This document shows, in pieces, positions 1-10,489 of a DNA stretch of 64,000 nucleotides. This DNA comes from Chionoecetes opilio. Its lineage: Eukaryota; Arthropoda; Malacostraca; Decapoda; Majidae. Where the stretch lies: positions 22,501 to 86,500 of the forward strand of contig JACEEZ010026202.1 in NCBI GenBank assembly GCA_016584305.1, read 5' to 3'. The stretch's first letter is position 1, and every line of letters starts with the position of its first letter. Both the position numbers and the translations under genes were made by a program. The notes below the pieces were generated by a model that made no database searches, was not told the origin of the DNA, and was given only the letters and a program-made list of their open reading frames with translations.

Positions 1-350
1 ACGAGTAATAGCCTCCGGATTAAGAAAATCCCCCCAGATATTACAAGATATACTACAGTTTTCTTCTGCAAGTCATTTATATTGCCGAGATACAGGAAAG
101 TGAGTCATTATAAACGAAAAAACTTACGTCGTGGACCATGATGGGATAGCCCGTCAGCCCCTACATGATAAGAAAAAACACAACCACTACTATACCAGTC
201 TAGACAGGATGGTGTGTTTGTCTTAATTAACAAAAACTTGAAGTGTTTCTTTCCAACAACCCCTTTACGTTCTGTGGATGAATTTTTGTTTGTGTATTAT
301 TTTTTGTGTGTTCTGCTCCAAATCCCTTCAAGGTTAAGGACGTTATACTG
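1..350. other. Unassigned leading sequence
   Basis: Mixed-composition DNA with no coding frame, repeat or splice structure that I can support. Confidence 0.5.
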
Positions 351-640
351 GCCTTAATGACAACACCCTCCTCCCTCCTCCTCCTCTTCTTTCTTCTTCC
401 TCCTCCTCTTCCTCCACCCTTGCCTCCATCTCCTCTCTTCTTCCTCCTCTTCCTTCACCTCCATCTCCTACTTTCTTTCACCTCCCCTCTTCTCCCACTT
501 CTTCCTTATCCACCTTACCTCCATCTCCTCTCTTCTTCCACCCCTCCTTTTCTACTTCCTCTTCCTCTACCTTCACCTCCTCTCCTCTATCACCTCTCCC
601 CCTCCACCTTCTCCTCATTCTCCATACTACATCTACTATA
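351..640 (+). repeat. Polypyrimidine CT/CTT/CCT tract
   Basis: About 290 bases of almost pure C and T on the plus strand, built from degenerate CTC, CTT and CCT units. It gives a spurious proline/leucine frame. Tracts of this kind can form triplex DNA, but nothing here shows that they do. Confidence 0.85.
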
Positions 641-901
641 TCCTACTTACTTACTACATCTTCTATATACTACATCAAGGATTATCTGCATGTTATAAAG
701 CAATGTTTCCATCAGTTTCCTGTAATATATAATCTTTACTTCCTGTAATGGGCAGGACACACATAATTATTCTGTACCCTTGCATCATCTAGCTATTTAT
801 TGCATGATATTTTTTTCTCTTTTCCTCCAGTGTAAGTGATTTTAGATGCATGTATGATTGTATATATCAACTGTGTAAACATTCCCAAAGCCCCAAATAT
901 G

Positions 902-902
902 T

Positions 903-948
<46 letters not shown>

Positions 949-1117
949 GTGTGTGTGTGTGTGTGTCAGTGTTGTAGTCAAGACCAGACCCTCTGAGACC
1001 AAGACCAAGACCAGACCCTTCGAGACCAAGACCAAGACCAGACCTTCCGAGACCAAGACCAGCCCTACGAGACCAAGACCAAGACCAGACCCTCCGAAAC
1101 AGACCAAGACCAAGAAC
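902..1117 (+). repeat. Composite repeat: (GT)n joined to AGACC minisatellite, copy 1
   Basis: A (GT)n run at about 902-966 is followed by the short unique joiner CAGTGTTGTAG (about 967-977) and then by tandem AGACCAAGACC-type units up to about 1117, with CCTTCGAGACC variants. The same three parts occur on the opposite strand at 2295-2530, so this is a composite dispersed unit. Open frames on both strands here are simple-repeat artefacts. Confidence 0.85.
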
Positions 1118-1568
1118 AGGCATATGAAAATATTTTTTATAAATATGACTATTATCTGCATGTTTTTGGTCCGTACTGCGTAAATACTAAATTGTATTGT
1201 CCTGTCCTGTTTGTTAGGAATGGGTTTTATTTTTTTCTCTCATAATGTACCTTTGAATATAACGGGCCTAATTAAATTTTCCATATAGTCTCAGGTATCA
1301 AATGCAAAAATAATTAAAAATGCCAAATTAAAAATGACGTCGTGCCAGCCTTGTCCGTGATGCTTTGCTTGCAGAAAGTACAAACTGCTGTGTGCTTCTG
1401 GTTTCCGTGTTTCTTATAAAAAAAACTACTTGTGGTCCTTGAACGCAAATTTGATAACTGCTGAAGATGCCGACATGATTACTCATTCTGGTGTGCGAAC
1501 GGAAACTAAGCGAGACTAGTTCAGTAGCCTACACCTCACTGCCCGACGTCCTATATGTCACTGCCAGA
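1118..1568. other. Unassigned intergenic sequence
   Basis: AT-leaning DNA without recognisable genes. It forms the left flank of the small hAT MITE that follows. Confidence 0.5.
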
Positions 1569-1750
1569 CAGAGTTGCCAGGTCCTGCCAATTGTTGTATT
1601 TATTGCCAGAAATTACTCAACAAATTTTGGAATTTGCCAGAAATATTCGCCAATTGAATTTCATTTTCTTCTGATGAAAAATTGAAAATGCCAAAAAAGT
1701 AAAGTGAATGCCAAAAGTATATTTTGTGGTTTGTGCACCTGACAACCCTG
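1569..1750. mobile_element. Small hAT-type MITE with 8-bp target duplication
   Basis: A 182-bp non-autonomous element. It begins CAGAGTTGCCAGGTC and its end, read in reverse complement, begins CAGGGTTGTCAGGTG, so it has imperfect terminal inverted repeats. It is flanked by a perfect 8-bp direct repeat CTGCCAGA at 1561-1568 and 1751-1758. An 8-bp duplication with CA-starting termini is the hAT superfamily signature. The interior is AT-rich with repeated TTGCCAGAAAT-like words and no coding capacity. Confidence 0.85.
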
Positions 1751-1758
1751 CTGCCAGA

Positions 1759-2294
1759 TGTGCTCGATGTAACGACTAACGAGCTCTGGTAGAAGGGGGG
1801 TAAGGGTAACGTATAAGGGAGGAAATATATTTACAAAATTTAATATATGTAAACAACTGAGCATCTAGGTCAAATATTTCTGCTTTCATTGCTTCGTTGG
1901 TATGAAGAAACAAACATAGGAAAATAGCAATTTGTGTGGTTACGTTTTCCAAGCGAGCTAGCTAAACCTGTGGTGTGCGTGTACCAAGGGTGAGGGGATT
2001 GCATAGGCCTACACATATATGAAGTACACGGAGGTGAACAGAGCTGCAAACATGCGTGCGTGCAAACGGAGATTATCACTGCGTGAATGGCCACGTCATG
2101 CATGTTCTCTCGACTCGCACGCACTCTATCAGCGCTCGCAAGGTTCAGCTCATGCATCATCACCGTAAAGCTAGTCAGGCAGTATATATAGACAGTGCAA
2201 CGCTGTATAGCACGCCGTGAATCGAAACAGCCATGATTTTTCTCCGTGTATGACAATAAATTCCAACCTTCCCCAAGTCGCGATGCACTTTTTA
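1759..2294. other. Unassigned intergenic sequence
   Basis: No exon, repeat or element recognised. A minus-strand frame of 128 codons at 1870-2256 has no family features and no splice context, so I do not call it a gene. Confidence 0.45.
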
Positions 2295-2482
2295 ATCCTG
2301 GTCTCGACCTGGTCTCGAGCCAAACTCCGAGACCAGAAGCTTCGAGACCAAGATCAAGACCAAGACCACATCAAACGAGACCAAGACCAAGACCACATCA
2401 AACGAGACCAAGACCAAGACCAAGACCACATCAAACTGGTCTCGAGACCGGTCTCGAGACCAGTCTCGAGACCTACAACACT

Positions 2483-2530
<48 letters not shown>
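2295..2530 (-). repeat. Composite repeat: AGACC minisatellite joined to (GT)n, copy 2, inverted
   Basis: Tandem GAGACCAAGACCAAGACC and CACATCAAAC units (2330-2440) run into self-complementary GGTCTCGAGACC words (2438-2472), then the joiner CTACAACACTG and a (GT)n run at about 2484-2529. Read on the minus strand this is microsatellite, CAGTGTTGTAG and AGACC minisatellite, the same order as copy 1, but the dinucleotide lies on the opposite strand. Confidence 0.85.
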
Positions 2531-2533
<3 letters not shown>

Positions 2534-3313
2534 GTGCATATATATAATGTATCTATCTATTTAGTATTTACTTACTTTATTTCTATTTGTCTATTCATTG
2601 TTTCATATGTATAAGTTAGGTGAGTAGCGCTTACTCGAAACATTTTTGCATTTATCTATCAATCAAGAATGGTTGCAATATCACGTTATCAGTTGGTGGC
2701 CACATTCAAACCGTTATAAGATATTACACTAAAACAAGTTCACCGGATAGCGCTGTACAACTAAAAAAAACCAACAGGAATAACGATTAGATATTACGTT
2801 ATCATAAAAACAACGACAATTGCTTTTAATACCTCAAACAAGCATATTCAGGTTTATCAGCCCTGCCACCTGCCTGCCCCCACACCTACGCGCACCTGAT
2901 AAACCTCACGCCACCACACACACACACACACCCCGCCAACCACACGCCAGGGTCACACACTAGCGGTTATTACCGCTAACAAGCCTGAGTGCGTTCCCAA
3001 TCACCTCTCTATACTCTGTGCTTCGTGGATGTTTCTTTACCATTTCCTTCGTTACACACTTAAAATAATGGAACGCACAAAATCCTAGGTTCGTATTGGG
3101 ACTAAATATATTATAGGAGAGTGGCCTGACCCCCCCCCCACCCCGTCACTCTGGATTCCATGGACTATATAGTCTAATTTTTTAACGAGGCGAAAATCCC
3201 ATTCTATCTTAAGGTCTTATGCTTCAAATTATGCCAATGTTTACCTGATAATATGGTTAACTCTGATAAAATACAGCTGAAATTTAGAAGAAGCTTAGTG
3301 CTCCCTTCTCCTG
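2531..3313. other. Unassigned intergenic sequence
   Basis: No gene seen. It contains a short CA run near 2917-2930 and a C9 homopolymer near 3130. Confidence 0.5.
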
Positions 3314-3438
3314 GCATCAAATATCAGTCGGTAAGCAGCAAGGGGTCAGGATTTTTCGCCTCTTTAAAAAAACCCAGCATCAAATATCAGTCAGTAAGCA
3401 GCAAGGGGTCAGGATTTTTTGCCTCGTAAAAAAAAACC
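3314..3438 (+). repeat. Two-copy tandem duplication, 63-bp period
   Basis: Units start at 3314 and 3377 with GCATCAAATATCAGTC and run through TAAGCAGCAAGGGGTCAGG and a T run. The two copies differ by a few substitutions and homopolymer length. Only two units are present. Confidence 0.85.
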
Positions 3439-3812
3439 AGAGTATAGTATAGGGGCGTCACCTGACCGACCCCCACTGTATTAACACCACACCCAGCCAG
3501 CCAGAGTCCATAGAAGGTGACTTTCGCTGTCCAGACCAAAGTAACTACCAGACCACCGGTATTTATTGCGCGCCCACCGACCCCAGGCGACTCTCTAAGC
3601 GACCACTCCCTTAGCGGCTCTCACTAATTCAACAATACTCATTATAACAACAATTAGTTCCAAATAATATGACATTAACTATGCTACAGTATATTATTAC
3701 CTTGTTTTGTAGATGTGAATTTTTATATTATACCCGTATTTTCGTGATTTAGTTATGTTAAGTATATAGTAGTTAGGTGACTTTTCTCTCTCTCTCTCTC
3801 TTGGTCTGTTTG
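3439..3812. other. Unassigned intergenic sequence with a short CT run
   Basis: AT-rich, non-coding as far as I can see. A (CT)n run of about 8 units lies at 3785-3801. Confidence 0.5.
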
Positions 3813-3815
3813 TTT

Positions 3816-4010
3816 GGGAGCTTTAAAAGGAGGTTGAGAGCTTTAAAAAGGAGGTTGAGAGCTTTAAAAGGAGGTTCGGGAGCTTTAAAAAGAGGCTAGA
3901 TAAAGCATCCCATGGATGGGGATGAAAGGTGGATGTAGGTAGTGTTAAGTAACAGGAACTACCTAGTGTAGGTATCACGGCCTTTGTAGCTTCCTTATTT
4001 CGTATGTCTA
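3816..4010 (+). mobile_element. CR1-like LINE 3' end fragment
   Basis: The plus strand reads the final codons of a non-LTR reverse transcriptase ORF (SFKRRLDKASHGWG-like) and then the same 3' tail (GTAGGT, CACGGCCTTTGTAGCTTCCTTATTT) that occurs on the minus strand at 12698-12890. The segment coding for SFKRRL is tandemly repeated four times with a 20-23-bp period at 3816-3895. This is a dead 5'-truncated copy. Family assignment rests on matching the RT C-terminus read at 13352-13429 and 16302-16620. Confidence 0.7.
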
Positions 4011-4423
4011 AGGGGAATGTTTTATCGAATTGGATCCCTTAAAAAATAATAAAAAATAACATTCCATGGTCTACACGCTATATTCTTCCACTCTTGTCCA
4101 ATCGTTTCAACATCAATGACGAATAATACAGAAATTACAAAAAACGGACGTGACGGAAGCATGTCCCTTGTCACACCTCAGACAGAATATTACGTAACAC
4201 ACAAGTGGGAAAAAACTCTACCAAATTCCTGCTACCAAATCATGAGACGTGACTAGACCACAACCTGTCAAGCCTTTATAGTGGCGTTATGGCGCAACCA
4301 CGGCGGTTAATGCGACGTGAATGAGGCAAGGACGAGCCCGGTTGACGAGGCGGATCATCATCAATTTGGCTTCCTCCGTCTCAGCTCAAAAAGTTTCTTA
4401 ACATATACGTAGTGAGTACAATT
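4011..4423. other. Unassigned intergenic sequence
   Basis: No recognisable feature. Confidence 0.5.
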
Positions 4424-5417
4424 TAGGGTAGTCCAAGAAGAGGGGGTAAAATTTCAAAGTGCACTGGTCCTTTCTCCACACGCTGCTTTTTTTCGTGTTG
4501 CATTCCTCTCCTTGTGTGCAAAATTTCATCGCGATACAATGATATTTAGAGGTCGACCCATCATCTCGCTTTCTATCATAGGATTTAACCCGGAAAATAT
4601 CACATACCCGAATTGGAGCACTTCCCGACATCACAGACCCAAATGGTGTTGATTTCTGAATTCTCCGGGGTTGATATCCCCATAGACCACATTTTATCAA
4701 CTAAAAACTGATATACAGCTGTCTGAATGCTGAATTTAATTATTTGGTTTCACAGTAAATTTTAGAGGTAGGCCATACCCTGGTTAGGGTACTTCTAGTA
4801 GAGATAAAGCAAAATGGTTCGCATTTTTTAACTCAGAAGGGTCGATTTACACATAGAAGTGGTTTCATCGACACTGATTTATTGACAATTCACAAAATAT
4901 TGCCACAAAAAAATCGTTTTCTATAGGAAAATAGAGAAATTGAAATATTCTGTCATATTTGCAGGTTTTAGTAAATAAATGAAATATGAAAGCATTTCTA
5001 TGTGTAAATCGAACCCTTCTGAGTTCAAAAATGCAAACCATTTTGTTCTATCTCTATTAGAAGTACCCTTAACTAGGGTATGGCCTACCCTAATTTACGG
5101 TATGAAAACCAAAAATGAAAATCAGCATTCAGACAGCTGTATATCAGTTTTAGTTGATAAAATGTGTCTATGGGGTTACCAACCCCGGAGAATTCAGAAA
5201 TCAACACCATTTGGGTCTGTGATGTCGGGAAGTGCTCCAATTCGGGTATGGATATTTTCCGGGTTAAATCCTATGATAGAAAGCGAGATGATGGGTCGAC
5301 CTCTAAATTAAGTTTTATCGCCATGAAATTTCATAGGCTTGTAACCTATGGGTAATGGACAAAAAATAACCTTGTGGAGGAATAAAAGTTGAAACATATT
5401 TTTGGTGGACCACCCTA
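4424..5417. mobile_element. Long inverted-repeat (foldback-like) element
   Basis: Two arms of roughly 410-450 bp (about 4424-4870 and 5010-5417) are reverse complements of each other, around a spacer of about 140 bp. The ends are TAGGGTAGTCCA and TGGACCACCCTA. The best-conserved stretch encodes the same peptide in both arms (LWGYQPRRIQKSTPFGSVMS, then SGSAPIRV), on the minus strand at 4560-4700 and the plus strand at 5160-5305. The outer 100 bp are more diverged than the core. No target duplication could be defined. It may be a two-ended palindromic transposon or an inverted duplication of a host sequence. Confidence 0.75.
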
Positions 5418-5442
5418 GAGAACATACATACATACCATCTGG

Positions 5443-5510
5443 GGAGAGAGAGAGAGAGAGAGAGAGAGAAGAGAGAGAGGGGGAGAGAGAAAAGAGAGAA
5501 AAGAGAGGAG

Positions 5511-5541
<31 letters not shown>

Positions 5542-5625
5542 GGAGAAGAGAGAGAGGAAGAGAGAGAGAGGAGAGATGAGGAGAGAGAGAGGGGAGAGGA
5601 GAGAGAGGAGAGAGAGAAAAGAAAA
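5443..5625 (+). repeat. GA-rich microsatellite
   Basis: Near-pure purine tract of (GA)n interrupted by GGA and GAAA units. Long frames on both strands over it are repeat artefacts. Confidence 0.9.
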
Positions 5626-5884
5626 AAAAACCCATTAATTCACGATCTTTGTGAAACTCAGATAAAAAGAAAACAAAACCAACAACAAAAGATAAAAATA
5701 GGACTGAAATAAAAATAGGATGAGGACGACATGAAATACGTAGAATGAAAAATATAATAAAAAGAAGAATAGACAGGAAAAGGGAAGGGCAGGAAAGAGG
5801 AGAGGAGGAGAGGGGGGAATGGAAAGTGAAAAGAAGCATTCGGGGGTTTGGTCACGGCCTTCTATATACAAGGCCTGAGCGACG

Positions 5885-5908
5885 TGACGTCACAGCCTCG
5901 TGACGTCA
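5885..5908. promoter_or_regulatory. Two perfect CRE palindromes
   Basis: TGACGTCA occurs at 5885-5892 and again at 5901-5908, 16 bp start to start, in a locally GC-rich patch (5870-5960). TGACGTCA is the CREB/ATF consensus. No coding start was found nearby, so a regulatory role is inferred only. Confidence 0.4.
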
Positions 5909-6184
5909 TCAGCCTCGGTCATCTCACCCGCTCCGTCCTCTCCCTCGCTCTGTCGGCTACGTATATTATACAGTAATTTATAAATGCTATTTATAAATGT
6001 TATCTTCGTAAATGTTTGTTCTATAATATTATCAAATAAAAAACAGTAAAACACGCTAAAGAAATGCCATTACGAGACTGAAGAAATATGCATGAACTTA
6101 TTATTCACTTCAACTCTTCGCCATATAAAACTTTGCGAGTCAACATTTACCATGAAACATATCAATAGAAGCGCAATTTTATTA

Positions 6185-6485
6185 GCTTTCCATTGATATA
6201 TTTCTTTTTCTGATAAATGAATTAGAACCATGCATAAATTAGCGTTAACTAAATAAATAAAATAATCAATCGGGTAATTTTCCCGATTGATGATGTTATT
6301 TATTTAGTTAACGATGATTTATGCATGGTACTAATTCATTTATCAGAAAACGAAATATATAAGTGAATAAATAACATCATCAATCGGGAAAATTACCCGA
6401 TTGATGATGTTATTTATTTAGTTAACGCTAATTTATGCATGGTTCTAATTCATTTATCAGAAAAAGAAATATATCAATGGAAAGC
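6185..6485. repeat. Large palindromic repeat with nested hairpins
   Basis: The left end from 6185 (GCTTTCCATTGATATATTTC) is the reverse complement of the right end up to 6485, continuing through GTTAACTAAATAAATAA for about 90 bp with almost no mismatch. Inside each arm sits a further hairpin: ATCAATCGGG, TAATTTT, CCCGATTGAT at about 6268-6294, with its mirror at about 6379-6405. A middle piece repeats part of the arm in direct orientation. No coding capacity. A microsatellite-flanked foldback MITE is likely. Confidence 0.8.
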
Positions 6486-6487
6486 GT

Positions 6488-6490
<3 letters not shown>

Positions 6491-6555
<65 letters not shown>

Positions 6556-6770
6556 ATGAGAGGAGGAGAGGAGAGAGAGAGAGAGAGAGAAGAGAGAGAG
6601 AGATTTAATGCCAAAAAGGGGGGAATGTCCCCGAGAGAGAGAAAAAGAGAGATTTAATCCCAAAAGGGGGGGAATGGCCAGAGAGAGGGGGAGGAAAGAG
6701 GGAGGGGAAGAGAGAGAAAAGGAGGAGAGAGGGGAAAAGAGGGGAGAGAGAGGGGAAGAAGAGAGACTTC
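6491..6770 (+). repeat. GA-rich microsatellite block
   Basis: (GA)n and GGA tracts interrupted by two copies of an AGAGATTTAATNCCAAAAGG-like insert around 6600-6625 and 6648-6670. Confidence 0.85.
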
Positions 6771-7353
6771 TAAAAAAAAAATAATATAAACCCACGTACA
6801 GGGTGCAAGAATAAACAACAACAAAAAATTTTATAAAATATAGTAACCAAAAAAAATGATTCGGGAAGGAATATTTTGTAATAAACCGACCTTGCTTGGG
6901 GGAGGGGGGGGGTAAGATAAATGGAAAGAAACCAAAGCAAAACAAAATCAGCCCATCCCTCAAAAACTAATTCGGGATATAGAAAAAAAAGAAGCACTGC
7001 TAACAACCCACACACGATAAAGCCACGATTTCGTGTTTTTAAATTACGTATAGGTTTGTCCCCAGGGGGATTTATATAGAGGTTTGTATTTTTCCCCCGG
7101 TTTTTGCCTCGTCTCGGCTTCGCGGGCCAGCTTCTCACTCCGCCACCCCCCAACAAGACTAAAGGGGTCAAAAAGGCGCCTACGGGGACCCCCCTTTTTT
7201 GAGGGTGGGTATTTTTTTTCCTTTATTATCATCCCCTCTCATAAAAGTTTTTCATCATTATTTCACCTTCAAAATTTCTGCGATTAGAAAGTTTCCGCAA
7301 TGTCTCCCCTTGGTTCTGCGGGCACGTTTTTTTGGAGGGGACCCCCTCGGCTA
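6771..7353. other. Unassigned noisy sequence
   Basis: Homopolymer-rich DNA (A9, G9, T9 runs). No gene seen. Confidence 0.4.
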
Positions 7354-7483
7354 CGACACCGGCGCCCCCCTTTCAGGGGAGCTCCGATTGCGACACCCTA
7401 GCACGATCCCAGGCCCGGGGGTTGTGCTAGGGGTGCCCCGGGTCGGGGTTTCCCCTGAAGGTGGGCGGCGCCCCCGGGTCGTC
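7354..7483. repeat. GC-rich nested palindrome
   Basis: An inner stem pairs CACCCTAGCAC (about 7394-7404) with GTGCTAGGGGTG (7424-7435). An outer stem pairs TCAGGGGA (7373-7380) with TCCCCTGA (7451-7458). Further out, CGACACCGGCGCCCCC pairs with GGGCGGCGCCCCCGGGTCGTCG. The DNA around it is AT-rich or C-rich, so this is a compositional island. It may be a transposon end or a stable structured element. Confidence 0.6.
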
Positions 7484-7529
7484 GCCGGGGCCCTCCGTTG
7501 CCCAAGCCCCTGTGCCGCGCAAACCAGAA

Positions 7530-7800
7530 GAAACATTTTCAACCCCCCCCTCCCAAAAAACCCGTCCTCCTCCTCCCCCCCCCACACCCCCCTCCCCGCT
7601 CCCCCCAACCTCTTCTGGCCCCTCCCCCACCCATCCTCCCCCCCTTTCCCCACACCCGACCCCCCCCCTCATTTCCCCCTTCCCTTTACCGCCTTTCTCT
7701 CAAACTGACGATTCACCCCAACCCTCTTTATACACAAAAGTCCTCTCTCTCTCCTTCATCTCTCTCTTTCCTCTCCTCCTCTCTCTCCCCTTTTCCACTT
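7530..7800 (+). repeat. C/T-rich low-complexity tract
   Basis: Polypyrimidine tract dominated by C runs, then CT repeats toward 7740-7790. Proline-rich frames here are artefacts. Confidence 0.8.
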
Positions 7801-8574
7801 AAAAAAAAAAGCTATTTATCATTATTATCACCCCCTCGCTTGCTATTTTATCATTATTATCACCTCTCTAATGCTATTCATATTATTAACCCTCTAATGC
7901 TATTTTATCATTATTTTTTATATATTTTTTCTATCATTTATAAAATAGTATAGTCACGCTCTCTATGGGAAATGTGAACTATTTCCCTTGCACGTTTGGG
8001 TCTTAATCACTGAGCTCTATAGAACGTTATAATGAGCTCAGTGGTTTTTAATCCGTCATGTACGTACGTACATATGTGCTTTTTTTATATTAGGTTTTAT
8101 CCAATAGTAGTTTTTTTTTTTATTATTTTTGTCTATCTTTTTATCTCTCTTTCAACTTCTATCCCTTTTTTTTATCTTTTATCTGTTTTGGTTTTTCTGG
8201 GAGCCTTTCTTCTGTCTATGTCTTTGTTCTGTCTGCCTACCCATATTGCTAACTTTTAAAATTTTTCTTTTCTAGTGTATTTTTTTTTATATTATATTTT
8301 CTGTCTATCTCTCTGTGTCTGTTTTAAGTAGCTGTCTATTTGTATGTCGATTTTTCAAAGTCTGCCCCGTGTTTGTCTGTCTTTTTTATGAGTTTGTCTT
8401 TCCCCTCTCTCTCTTTGTTTGGGGGCATGTCTCTGTCCCCTTTGCCTCTCTTTCTGTCGTTTCCTCTTTGTTTGTAAATTTTGTCTGTTTGCAAACCAAT
8501 ACTTGGGGTAGGCTTATATGTTTTGGTGGGGTGTGTGTGTGGGGGTGTGGTGTGTGTGTGTGTGTGTTGTTTTG
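7801..8574. other. AT/T-rich unassigned sequence
   Basis: Contains repeated TTTTATCATTATTATCACC-like words near 7810-7920 and T-rich DNA after 8080. A (GT)n run at 8528-8570 directly abuts the 3' end of the SINE that follows. Confidence 0.5.
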
Positions 8575-8868
8575 TATTTGTATGTATTCATCTAGTTGTA
8601 TTTTACAGGGCCTGAGCGACGCTCGTATGGGCCCCGTCTCCATATCAACATTTTTATCATTCATCCTTAGTGCTTTGTGTTGGCCGAAGCCAGCACCCCG
8701 GGAGGCAGGTCACAAACCCCCGGCTAACACCCGGTACCCATTCACTGCTGGGTGGACAGGGGCTCGGGTTTTAAGAAGACCGCCCGTCTGTCTTCGCTCC
8801 GCCCGGGATCGAACCCGGGACTTCTCGGTTGGTCAAGCATGCTAAACTTACACTACGGAGTTCCTATG
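8575..8868 (-). mobile_element. tRNA-derived SINE
   Basis: On the minus strand the head reads TTAGCATGCTTGACCAACC and then GGGTTCGATCCCGG (8808-8821 area), which fits the RNA polymerase III box B consensus. The body carries CACCCAGCAGTGAATGGGTACC-type and CCGGGGTGCTGGCTTCGGCC-type words. The distal end reads GGAGACGGGGCCCATACGAG, CTCAGGCCCTGTAAAATAC and runs into (AC)n at 8528-8570. This layout of tRNA-like head, conserved body and simple-repeat tail is that of a SINE. It is not a functional tRNA gene, because no complete cloverleaf could be drawn. Confidence 0.75.
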
Positions 8869-8880
8869 TCCCTATGTGTT

Positions 8881-8950
8881 TTGTGTGTGTGTGTGTGTGT
8901 GTGTTTTGTGGTGTTGTGTGTGTGTGTGTTGTGTGTTTTGTGTGTGTTCT
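8881..8950 (+). repeat. (GT)n microsatellite
   Basis: GT repeats interrupted by TTTT and TGGTG, immediately beyond the SINE head. Confidence 0.85.
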
Positions 8951-9356
8951 GCCCCTCTGGGAACCCCTACCCGGGAACAGGTTCGGTAGCTTCCTCCACT
9001 ACAAATATGTATGTATGTGTGTATGTTGTACGTATGCCTAGGCCCTAGTTAATTCAGGCAGTCACATAACACGTCCAGCAGGAATGTCTGGCAAAACAAA
9101 ACCTCTCGTGTGATTTTAGGAAGTAGCTCGAATGCTAATTTTTTATCTTCCTTACACACTCTTTCTTTCCCCCTCAAACAACCAAGTCATCATAACTAAA
9201 GAATTAGAATTATGAAAACTTAAACTACTTTTCCATTTTCATACTAGTACTATCAGCCTCTTTTTATTTTTTTCAAAGATAGAAAAAAATAGAAGACCCG
9301 GGGAACGAGGAAATATAATATCCTACTTAAATTTCATAACTTTCCTGGGTAGCAAT
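8951..9356. other. Unassigned intergenic sequence
   Basis: No gene or element recognised. Confidence 0.5.
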
Positions 9357-9468
9357 GTGTGTGTGTTGTGTGGTGGGTGGGTGGGTGGGTGGTGGGTGGG
9401 TGGATGGGTGGGGTGGGGGGGTGGGTGGGTGGGGGGGGTGGGTGGGTGTGTGTGTGTGGGGGGGGGGG
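9357..9468 (+). repeat. G-rich GGTG/GGGT minisatellite
   Basis: GTGGGTGGGTGG units with long G runs. It ends in a poly-G run at the exact point where the 10-kb duplicated sequence starts. Confidence 0.85.
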
Positions 9469-9870
9469 GACATTCTAACACTTGGACGCAAATATTGAAG
9501 TCATCCATCACGACGCGGGCGGCACCAACCCTCTCCCCCGACCCCCCTCGGAAGGTTCTGAGTAATGTGATGAGTGACGTACTTTACACACATTGATGAC
9601 ACATTGATCATAATTATGATTTATTTTTTTACTTCCCCGGTGATGAGGAATGACAGCACGAGGCAGAAGGTTTTTCCTATTGTTCCTATTTCCTGCTGCC
9701 GTGAGTCACTGTGCGTGGGGCGGAGGTTTCCTTCCATTGATCGTAACAACACACCCCGTACTTCTCTTCACAACACTTCATAAATTCTTCACGCAGGCAC
9801 GCTATCGGGGAATTCAAAGAAGTTACATGAATTCTTACCGCTGGGGTTTCTCTATTTTTTTTTTTTGAAT

Positions 9871-10075
9871 AATTATAAACTGTATTGAATTAATCAACAA
9901 TTATAAAACCAATAATAACTATAATAATGAAACGTAATGATGATAATTTATAGTACTTTATAATAATAATAATAATGGTAAAAAATAAACTATTATTATT
10001 ATAAATTATTATTATTATTATCAATAATATAGTCATTATTACTATTTAACACTACCATTATTATCATTTATTATA
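9871..10075 (+). repeat. AT-rich (AAT)n block
   Basis: Degenerate AAT/ATT trinucleotide DNA containing AATAATAATAATGGTAAAAAATA. Copy B counterpart at about 19870-20070. Confidence 0.8.
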
Positions 10076-10489
10076 AACTTTAATCCTCCCTATCGGTGGG
10101 TAGTTTATCAAACAGATATCACTACTATACTATTAGTATACTATTATATTGTTGCTAAATTCACAAGCGCTTCTGCCGCTACTACTGGTATATGTGTAGC
10201 CTCCCTTAAACTATGGGAATAATAAACCCCCAAAACAATGAACCATCACACAGGTAAGCCGCCGCTCACCTGTGGGGCACTAACGGTAATATTTGCGGCT
10301 TTGAAGTCTGGGAGGATGAGGTTTGGGGATCCCCCGAGGAGGAGGGCGTGGGGGCTCCAGGGGCGTCCCCAATCGCGGCCCCTCGCTCATCCTTGGGCGG
10401 GACGCGAGACAGTGTTACCCCCCCCACGGGGCCCTGGGTGCCACGCCGGCACGTTATACACTGCGCTAAAGACACTGCTGCGAGAACAG

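Noticed and set aside
306..698. 130-residue plus-strand frame
   Set aside because: Made of the polypyrimidine tract; leucine/proline/serine only, no family features.
5315..5839. 174-residue minus-strand frame
   Set aside because: It runs through the GA microsatellite; Ser/Leu repeat with no coding context.
8790..8868. Functional tRNA gene
   Set aside because: Box B is present, but no full cloverleaf or box A at correct spacing; the whole unit looks like a SINE.
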